From Lunularia cruciata (taxonomy: Eukaryota; Streptophyta; Marchantiopsida; Lunulariales; Lunulariaceae), in the NCBI GenBank assembly GCA_948567375.1, contig OX419757.1:30442001-30506000 (forward strand): 64,000 nt of DNA. Reading direction: 5' to 3'. The notes under the pieces are model-generated. The model was not told the origin of the DNA. It searched no databases and saw only the letters and a list, made by a program, of their open reading frames with translations. The position numbers and the translations under genes are program-made. This document shows, piece after piece, positions 54,358 to 64,000 of this stretch (its first letter is position 1; every line of letters begins with the position of its first letter).

Positions 54358-57300
54358 TGTGATGCCTTAAAAAATCCACCATTTTTTAATGTTTTACTAG
54401 TTGTCATAGTAATGTCAACAAATAGCAAGTTGCCAAGGTTGGAAGAAGGATTTATACTAATTACCTTTGGCATGAGGAGATATTGCACCAAGTAGAAGAA
54501 GAAGAGAAGAAGAAGTGCATCATCAAGAGGCGAAGAGATTTTGTACAAGGAAGGGAGAAAATTATGAGGACTTTGAGGACAAAGACCTCTGGTCCAAAAG
54601 GAGCCTTGGCCTAATGAAACCTTTGTGATCATTCACCTTTGGCCCAAATTCCGTCAATTCAAAAAATCCCAATGGCATGAATGTGGCACCATGTGAACAA
54701 GAAGTTAGTGTCAATAATCATTTGACATACCAAAATTCTTACATGTATGGATCACAGCCACTCATCTAAGATGTACCATCCAAAAACTTATAATGGTTCA
54801 ACCAACACTCTAAAACTAAGAATATACCTACTCATTACACTTTTCTAGAATAGAAAAGTGCAATCCTTTGCTAAGTAAGCACTCTTCTCACCTTTGGCAA
54901 AAATTTACAAGACTTATAATCATAGGAAGAGAGTGCATTTTTGCAAGTAGAATTCTTACCTAGCAATGAGAGGAAAGGACATGATTGTAGCACCCCAAGT
55001 GCCTTAACATCAGGGAGTGGTACTTAAGACTGTTCTCAGATCAAGTGGATTGACCAAATGGGCAATCATTTGTAAAAAAAAGTTTCTTTTTAGCAAGAAA
55101 CTTGAATTCTTGTTGTGGAATAGAGAGCTGAGTGATCATGGAATGCTTTGTGAAATTTGAGATAATCAAGATTCAAGGCTGGAGAACTTATGAGGAAATA
55201 TTTTTGTTTGGATGGAGGAGTATTGTAGAAAGTGTTACGGCTAGAGATCACCACTTAATTTCCATGACTTTAGACTCACAATAGATCCGGCTAGATACAA
55301 GCATGAAGGAAAGGTTCAAGGCATCATTCAAGGATGACAAGATAAAAAATGGTTGGTCAGTACTCAAAGATGAGGATGAAGGTGAATCCACCACCCATTA
55401 AGATGAAGAGGACCAAGTTGGACAACAAGAAGTTATCATGTCTGCAATTAGCAAGGAGTCCTTCATTAGAATAGTCATCTCTTGAAAAGAATGATAAAGG
55501 TGGAGAATAAATTTAGTCTTCTTTAGCCATGGTGCCCAAGGGAGTGTTAATAAGCTCTCCAATTGCAACAAGTACATTAATACAAGGAAAGAACAACTTA
55601 GAAGCTGAACATTTTGGGATATCTAGGGGCAAAGATCCTTGAGACTTTGGCCGGATAGAACAAAATGAGGAAAAAATCCACTTTCATCATTGACATAAGC
55701 AAGGACAAAGTGGATTCTTTGGTGCCTAATAAGAAGAAAGAAGGAGTTGAATCAAGCCAAAGAGAACCACACTTATTTTCCAAATTGTTCACCCATCCAG
55801 TGGGATCAACATTAGAGATGATGGAGAAGATGCTCCCATCCTACCATGAGCTGCATGGACAAATCATTGGTTACTCCACTCTTCTCAAACATTCCACCAC
55901 AATGTGGAAGGAGCACAATGAGAAAAGGAAAAGTTGTAGGAGGAAGCAACCAAGATCCATGCGGAATATGTAGTTAATAGAAAGTACAACAATAAATTGA
56001 CACATGAGGTAGCCAAATTGAGGGAAGAAAGAGAATCCTTAGCAAGGAGGTATGGTGAGGAAGCAAAGAAATGGCCCTTTGCCACAAAGAAAAAATGCCA
56101 AAGCAATTCACAAGCAATTGAAGGTTCAAGAGGAGGAGATCAGTGATCTATCAAGAGAGGTCAAGAAGACAAAAGTAGCACTAGTAGCCATGGAGGTGCA
56201 ACATCAAGAAAAGAATGGACTAGCAAAGTATAAGTCTAGAAGATCCAAGTTAGTTGTCCAAAAGAAGATCTGAATGCAACTGGTTGAAGAGAGGGCCAAG
56301 ATCTTAGGAAAGATCAAGATGATGTGAGATCAATTGGTTGCGGTAGTTGAGGAGGTGGTGGAGACTCATTTGTAGATGTTGAAGTTGAAGGAGTTGAGAT
56401 CCCAAGTACATGCATGGGAGGCAAAGGTGTACAAAAATGAGCAATTGAATCAACCCTTTGACACACTTCACAAGCACATTGCCAAGAATTTTAAGGCTTC
56501 CATGAAGACCTTGCTTGAGTTGATTATGGAAATTAGAGCATAGATAAGCCTCTTGATTAATGTTTGTAGGGGTGATATTAGTTCTTTGTTACCAAGTACC
56601 AAGATGAAGGGCCAAGCCAAGGAAAAGTGGTAGCAAAATACTAAGTGTTGAATTACCTTTGGCCTGAATTGACCTTTGGCTAGAATGATGTGAAACCTTA
56701 GGACAATTTTTTAAGCCAAAGATTTTCATTGGGAAAGATAAATTCAAATTTGGACAAGAAAAGAAAAAGAGCCATTTTGAGCTAGCCATGGATGTGTAGG
56801 AAATTCTTACATTATCCTGTAAAGATAAGATAAGATTAGAAGATATGATTAGCAATGAGTGATATAGTTGTAATTAGAAGTTTTCCAACATGCCTTAGCC
56901 AATTTATCTCTTCATCAACAAACTGGAAATTGTGTATATGGTTGTAAATTGGAAATTGTATATATGTTTATTCACTTTTCAGAATTAAAGCATTGGTACA
57001 AGGAAGGACTTCCATAATCCTGAGCACTGATTTTCCACACTTTGCATCTTTGATTACATGCTTGGTTGAGTAAAGGTAAGGAATATTGGAGTAGGAGAAG
57101 ATGCTTGAGTACCTAAATAAGGAACTTGCGTCTATTAAGGCAAGTTATCCTTAACATTTTAAAGAAACAAAACTATGCTGAGGAGGGTTCTAGAGTACTA
57201 GAGCATTGGAGCATTGGAAGCACCACTAAATATGAAGCCAAGTAGACAATAAATTTCATGATTTTGTAGGGTTGTGCCTTGAGAGAAGGGTTGTATGCAA

Positions 57301-57700
57301 AATCATCAAAGTGACCAAAAATTTGGGATGACACCAACCTTTGCAGTGGAATTGGCCTTTGGGATGATATGTCATTTGGGGTAGAATTGGCCTTCAAGAT
57401 AAAGATGCTCTTTGGGAAGAAGAGACCTTTGGTGTGAAGTGAACCGTCACCTTTAGGAGTGAACTTGAGTTGGATCTTTGTGTGAGTGCTTTTAGTTTCT
57501 CTTTTCCATAGAGCACTATTATGAGTGACTCTACCCTCTATTGGAAGTGGTTCTTGGCCAAGAGGTTAAATAGGTAAAATTAACAAACTGTGACATTATA
57601 ACATTTTTCCTTCAAATCTAGTCATCTCCAAGCCACATCCTTGTAAGAAAAAAATTTTCTTATTTTTTTACCATTAACAAATCAAAATTAGGTTGTCACA
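54358..57700 (+). mobile_element. C1, 3.34 kb solo LTR inside C2 integrase
   Basis: Termini TGTGA (54358) and TCACA (57700) are inverted repeats. The flanks ATGCA (54353-54357) and ATACA (57701-57705) match at 4 of 5 bases. The left end aligns with the start of the C2 3' LTR (58023) through AATCCACCATTTTTT. The interior carries the U3 ORF; the tail is AT-rich. Confidence 0.82.
54960..56541 (+). pseudogene. C1 LTR-encoded U3 ORF
   Basis: N-terminal part, decayed: SSGLTKWAIICKKKFLF and LEFLLWNRELSDHGMLCEI (55030-55160). Coiled-coil part: VDSLVPNKKKEGVESS and GSTLEMMEKMLPSYHELHGQ (55690-55860), VAKLREERESLARRYGEEA (56010), EEISDLSREVKKTKVALVAM (56130), MQLVEERAKILGKIKMM (56277), LKELRSQVHAWEAKVYKNEQ (56385). 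The last blocks recur in C2 at 63070-63780 (GSALEIMEHLLLSYKVLHGE; ELKSQIHALESKVYRDEPL). It lacks the FK..WTTY block kept in C2. Confidence 0.6.
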
Positions 57701-58010
57701 ATACATAAAGTCCACTCAATAACAAAGGAAAGAGCATCACAAAAAAAAGTCCAACGTGTCTAGATCACAAAAGGAGAACTAGTGCTTTGTATGATAGGAG
57801 ATACAAACCCTTTCATGGGAAGCTGCACCTTTGGTGGATGGGGCCATATTGAGTACAATTAAAATTTAGGACAATGTGTCCTTATAGCTAGCCAATATGG
57901 AGGGAAATCTATTTGCCACCAAAGTGAATGGCTAGCATGTTTGAAAATACTACATTTAAGCAAGAAGTTAGAACAGTGGTCTAGATGTTCACAAGGATGC
58001 TCGCATTTTG
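57701..58010 (+). pseudogene. pol: C2 integrase C-terminus (GPY/F)
   Basis: Resumes after the solo LTR. KGELVL, then YDRRYKPFHGKLHLWWMGPY (57795-57860), a good GPY/F module of a non-chromodomain integrase. Followed directly by a polypurine tract and LTR; no chromodomain. Confidence 0.8.
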
Positions 58011-58022
58011 AGGAGTGAGGTA
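58006..58022 (+). promoter_or_regulatory. C2 polypurine tract
   Basis: TTTTGAGGAGTGAGGTA lies directly before the TGTGAC start of the C2 3' LTR. Confidence 0.65.
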
Positions 58023-58477
58023 TGTGACACCTCACCTTTTCACAAAATCCACCATTTTTTTTCTTTTTTGCAGAAATACCAAGAGATAATAGGTTGCCAA
58101 CGATGGAAGAAGGTTTTCTACCAATTACCTTTGGCAAGGCAAGAGATCACACCAAGGAGGAACATGAATAGGGAAAAGTGCAGCATGAAGAAGTTTGAAG
58201 TAGTTGTACAAGGGAGAGAGCTTGCACCAAAGAGTTTTGAGGAAGAAGGCCTTTGGCCATACAACCTTCAGCAAAGGAGACCTTTGGCATCATCAACCTT
58301 TGGCCTTGGAAGACCTTTGGCTTGGGGACCATTTGGCATGGAACACCTTCAGCCTAAAAGTCAGTCAATTCAAATGGATCCCAATGATATGAGTGTGGTG
58401 CAACTCGAACAAGAACTGTAGTCAATAACCATCTCATGATACCAAAACATTCACATCCACATGTGTGGATCAAAAAC

Positions 58478-59225
58478 TGTAACACTTATTGGTGCATTTA
58501 TACTCTATAGTGATATTAAGTTTAGTAGTGCAAGTGGTGGAGAAATATTATTTATATAGATTTTAGCTAAGTTTCTACATTAGTCATGATTAGCTAGAGT
58601 TAGTCCTAGCTAAGACAAAAGTGACCTTATTCTAGAGGAAAGGAAAAGAGTGAGCATCATTATTTTGTCTTCTAGTGTATTGACTTGGTATTGTTCCTAG
58701 TTATTTGACTTTGAGGAAAGAATTGAGAACTCTTGCACCTACAAGCCTTGTTGGTGTGGATTTTTCTATAGTCCAATGATAGCCCATGTGAAGGAATCCT
58801 TGACTTAGTTGGAAGGTGAAGATGAGACCACCTATCCATGAGATTATTCCCGTATGCTTGGATATTCCTTTAGACATTTTAATTTAGCCTAATAACTATA
58901 GTTACTTTGGTAATTAGTAACTTTCATGTATCTTCGCAGGCCCGTAGTGCATAAAAGGCTTTCTGATTTCGTGGCCCTCTGGTCTTAGCTTTTTCACAAG
59001 TATATAAGCTAGGGGTGAGGAGGTACTCATCATCCTTTCATTTGCAACTATCTCTCTCTCTCTCATTGAGTTATATAGTGAGCAATATCTTGAGTCTTGG
59101 AGCTGCCTTGGAGTTCTAACCTTGGAGGAGTGTGATAATGTTGGGGTTCCTTGCCTTCTTAGTCCATGGTCCGCTCCGTTAATAGCTATAAGAGGTTCAT
59201 CCTGAGTGAGAGATAGGCTTGCTCA
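58478..59225 (+). mobile_element. Solo LTR of family A inserted in the C2 LTR
   Basis: 748 bp, TGTAACACTT...AGGCTTGCTCA; the reverse complement of the minus-strand A LTRs at 12050-12729 and 42387-43080. TATATAA at 59011-59017, followed by a CT-repeat. Flanking host sequence aligns across the gap with C1 54745-54790. The duplication is eroded (AAAAC/TAAAT, 3 of 5). Confidence 0.82.
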
Positions 59226-59319
59226 TAAATTGCTCACCTTGGGTGCATCTACAAAAGAATTATAACTATTCAGCCAACACCATAAAACTCAGATCAAGCC
59301 AATGACTTTTCACCTTTAT

Positions 59320-60260
59320 AGAACTAGACAAGTATGATTCCTATACAAGTGAGAATCAAAGTTACAAAGTGAAAAGGAAATTTTACACATGGATTTCCTA
59401 CTTTGAAATGAAAGGGAAAGATTGGCCTTCACACCTAGAGTACCTAAACACCATAAGAGGGTGACTGAGTTCATTCTCAACTCACCTAGATTAACCACAT
59501 GGGTGCTCCACTTCATAGAAAAATTTATCCGCAACAAGAAACTAATATTATTGTTGTGAAATTAGAAAATTGGTGATCAAACAATGCTTTATGAAATCAG
59601 GGATAATTGGAATCCAAGAGTAGAACATTTTGAGATGTATGTCTTTGCTTGGACCAAAGAGCATTGGCAAAGAGTGTTGGGGCAAAAAAGTTCATCCCCA
59701 AGTAACATAATCCTTGACACCTTATGGAACAGATCAGACAAAGACATGGAGACATGACTCATGGATGCCTCCAAGGATGCAAAAAACTGTAATGAATCGT
59801 TTATTGGATGTTACAATATCCTACTAGACATGCCCTTGCCACAGCAATCATGAAACTCTTCAAATCCAAGTGGACCACCTATGAAAATGATAGCCATGCC
59901 ATTTTCTTTCAGTATTTGGACAAAGGAAGGCCTCTCAATTAGAGGTGGTCTAGAGGAGATTTTGTGAGCTATGTGGAGATATGAGTGAAGAGAAGGAGTG
60001 ACTCACCTATCGTCTTATGTCATACATCTCTACCTAGGGATAGAGTTGTTTATGCCAAAAGAAAAGAAGAAATAATCATACCATTATTTCCTTGTAGGAT
60101 ATTTCAATAATCATATGGCCTTCAAGGTGATGAAGGAGAAGCTCTAGCTTGCAGATGCAGCTTTTGCAAAGGGTGGAAAATTCATTTTGGAGGAACATGT
60201 ACATTCATGTACATGGAAAATTCATTTTGGAGGAACGTACAACATGTTATTGAACTATGC
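59320..60260 (+). pseudogene. C2 LTR U3 ORF, N-terminal domain
   Basis: Fragments read EMKGKDWPSHLEYLNTI, TTWVLHFIEKFIRNKKLI, MLYEIRDNWNPRVEHFEMYV, FAWTKEHWQRVLGQKSS, then ALATAIMKLFKSKWTTYEND and FFQYLDKGRPLN (59830-59940). The last part aligns with the family E ORF (MMAMFKLEQTTFV...GEAVNWAK), linking the two LTR families. Broken by stops; the coiled-coil half continues at 62570. Confidence 0.6.
60173..60238 (+). repeat. 43 bp near-tandem duplication
   Basis: TGGAAAATTCATTTTGGAGG occurs at 60174 and again at 60217, separated by a small ACATGTACATTCATGTACA palindrome-like spacer. A recent local duplication in the C2 LTR. Confidence 0.88.
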
Positions 60261-60350
60261 CTTTCTCTCTTTGGGAACACACAAGATGCTTAGTTATGGA
60301 GCTTAAAAATCAAAGATAGTATGAAAGTCTATCACTACTATTCTAAGTGC

Positions 60351-62559
<2,209 letters not shown>

Positions 62560-62569
62560 GACAACATTG

Positions 62570-63780
62570 GGTTGCGTTGCAAAAAGAAGAGGACGTGCAA
62601 ACCTGCTAGACCAAAGGAAAAGGCTAAGAAAAGTGCAAGGAAATTTCAAGTGAAAGAAGACACGACCAAGGATGAGGACAAAAATGAATTACAAAACTGA
62701 GAATACAAACAAAGAAGCAGGCAAAGGAAAAGCTAGACATCAAGAGGCTTCTATGCTAGCAAAGAGTCATTTACAAGGATCATCATCTTGTCAGATGAAA
62801 ATGAGAAAGAGAAGGAGGAGAAGTTCAATCTACTCCAGCCAAGAAGCCTTGAAAGGTCAAGATAAGCTCCCAAGCCAAACAGAGCACATTCTTGAGAAGG
62901 AAGAATGACAAAGAAGCTGAGTCCTCAAGAGCCAAGGAGGTAGAAGGGGAGACTGCAGAAGAACCAAGATGTATTGAGACCCAGCTTAAAGACACAGTAG
63001 TATTCAAAGAAGAAGAAGTACTCAAGGCCAAACAATTACTCAAGGCAGAAGAGCTAAAGAAAGCCAAGTGGGATCAGCACTTGAAATTATGGAGCATCTT
63101 CTTCTATCATACAAAGTGTTGCACGGAGAGATTACCGATTACCAACTATACTACATTGATCAGGCATCTCCACCAAACTGCACAAGGAGTGCATTGAGAG
63201 AAGGGCAAGCACAAGAAGAACTAGCCAAGAGTCACACCATAGTGAGCAAAGGAAAGCCAAGAAGCTTTCCTATTGAAAGACAAAGGAGAAGCTTTGGCAA
63301 AGAAGTTTGAAGAAGAGCTCAAGACTTGGTTGGAAGAAGAGAAGACTCTTTGCAAAGAAGAACGAAGCACCAATAGGACCTTGACAAGCAATTCAAGGCT
63401 AGGGAGGAGGAGATTGATGCTCTACATGAGAAGGCAAAGATCACCATGGTTGCGGCAGAAGAGCGCCATCAAGAAGACCAACGAGTTGCGAAAGTACAAC
63501 CCACCAAGCTCGCCACGAAATTAAAGGAGAAGGAGGAAAGAACAAGAGGGAGACCGCATGAGAATTCAGGGGAAGTATTGACCGAGCTGTAGGAAGTTAG
63601 AATGCAGCTAGATGAAGAGAAGACCAAGATCTTGGTGTAGATGGAGATGATGCAAGATCAACTGGTCGGGTTAGCAGAGGAGAGGAGGCGATGGAAGCCC
63701 ATATGCAAAGGTTGAAGAAGCAGGAGTTGAAATCACAAATACATGCACTGGAGTCGAAGGTGTACAGGGATGAGCCATTG
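62570..63780 (+). pseudogene. C2 LTR U3 ORF, coiled-coil half
   Basis: Lys/Glu-rich pieces in three frames: LSDENEKEKEEKF (62790), GSALEIMEHLLLSYKVLHGE (63068), KQFKAREEEIDALHEKAKIT (63385-63445), MQLDEEKTKILV (63600) and MEMMQDQLVGLAEE (63640). LKKQELKSQIHALESKVYRD lies at 63710-63770. These match C1 blocks in the same order. Heavily frameshifted. Confidence 0.6.
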
Positions 63781-63801
63781 AAGTTCTCTAATTTCATTTA
63801 A

Positions 63802-63999
63802 TCCAATTTCAGTCAATGTTTGATCAATCTATGTGCACAGTGTTTGACTCCACAAGAGAAACCAGTCTCTAGAGAAATGAAGTGCAAAATTTGCATAGAG
63901 AAGGATTATGTATGTGGGAAAGTTTCAAATTTTCAAATGAATTACCATACGTGTTACACCTGCTTCCTAGCCAGTTTTTTCCGACGCATGGCATGTTAG
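63802..63999 (+). CDS. Short Cys-rich open frame at the window end
   Basis: 65 codons without an ATG, ending in TAG at 63997. It contains LINLCAQC, then CKIC, C, and HTCYTC: pattern CX2C-X13-CX2C-X6-C-X10-HXCX2C, eight potential zinc ligands. It follows the coiled-coil blocks, and C1 has a trace of its start (LLINVC near 56550). It may be the C-terminal zinc-binding end of the U3 ORF, or chance. Not a recognised family. Confidence 0.35.
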   Translation, partial: SNFSQCLINLCAQCLTPQEKPVSREMKCKICIEKDYVCGKVSNFQMNYHTCYTCFLASFFRRMAC

Positions 64000-64000
64000 G

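Overview
This window looks like intergenic DNA from a large-genome seed plant, most likely a gymnosperm. That organism call is inferred from style, not from a marker gene. I see no intact host gene, rRNA, tRNA or CRISPR in 64 kb. Almost everything is nested, decayed Ty3/gypsy LTR retrotransposon. The family letters (A-E) below are mine.

Layout. 528-12729: element A1 (minus strand, non-chromovirus Ty3/gypsy), split by chromovirus B1 (2327-8773) with a perfect GCTAT target-site duplication. 12730-21800: chromovirus D (plus), split by a 3.8 kb solo LTR, E1 (14131-17940), and by a 1.25 kb unidentified insertion. D's 3' LTR carries a cluster of heat-shock-element motifs. 22825-37719: element E (plus, 14.9 kb) with about 3.7 kb LTRs, a tRNA-Asp-type primer site, gag, protease, an inverted RT piece, a purine-rich block, RNase H and integrase. 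39690-42386: A3 pol remnant (minus). 42387-52335: A2 (minus), split by B2 (43595-50189, perfect GTTAT duplication). 52336 to the window end: element C2 (plus), whose integrase is split by a 3.34 kb solo LTR (C1, 54358-57700, ATGCA/ATACA duplication). C2's own 3' LTR starts at 58023 and is split by a solo A LTR (58478-59225) and an unidentified 2.2 kb segment. 21800-22824 and 37720-39690 are unassigned.

Main discovery candidate. The giant LTRs of families C and E each contain, upstream of the TATA box (so in U3), a long degraded reading frame. It encodes an N-terminal globular-looking domain, an acidic linker and a long coiled coil. Protein-level similarity is visible among E1, E2 and E3, between C1 and C2, and between the two families. 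Because U3 is present only at the 3' end of genomic RNA, this frame occupies a third-gene position after pol, as sag does in MMTV.

Other notable items: two tandem-paralogous leader ORFs conserved in both B copies; two in-frame stops shared by independently inserted B copies; a zinc-knuckle leader ORF in family A; heat-shock-like boxes in the D LTR; and a CpG-rich 254 bp insert in a tandem repeat. The relative order of events is readable: A, D, C and E are old (decayed frames, eroded duplications), while the two B insertions are the youngest.
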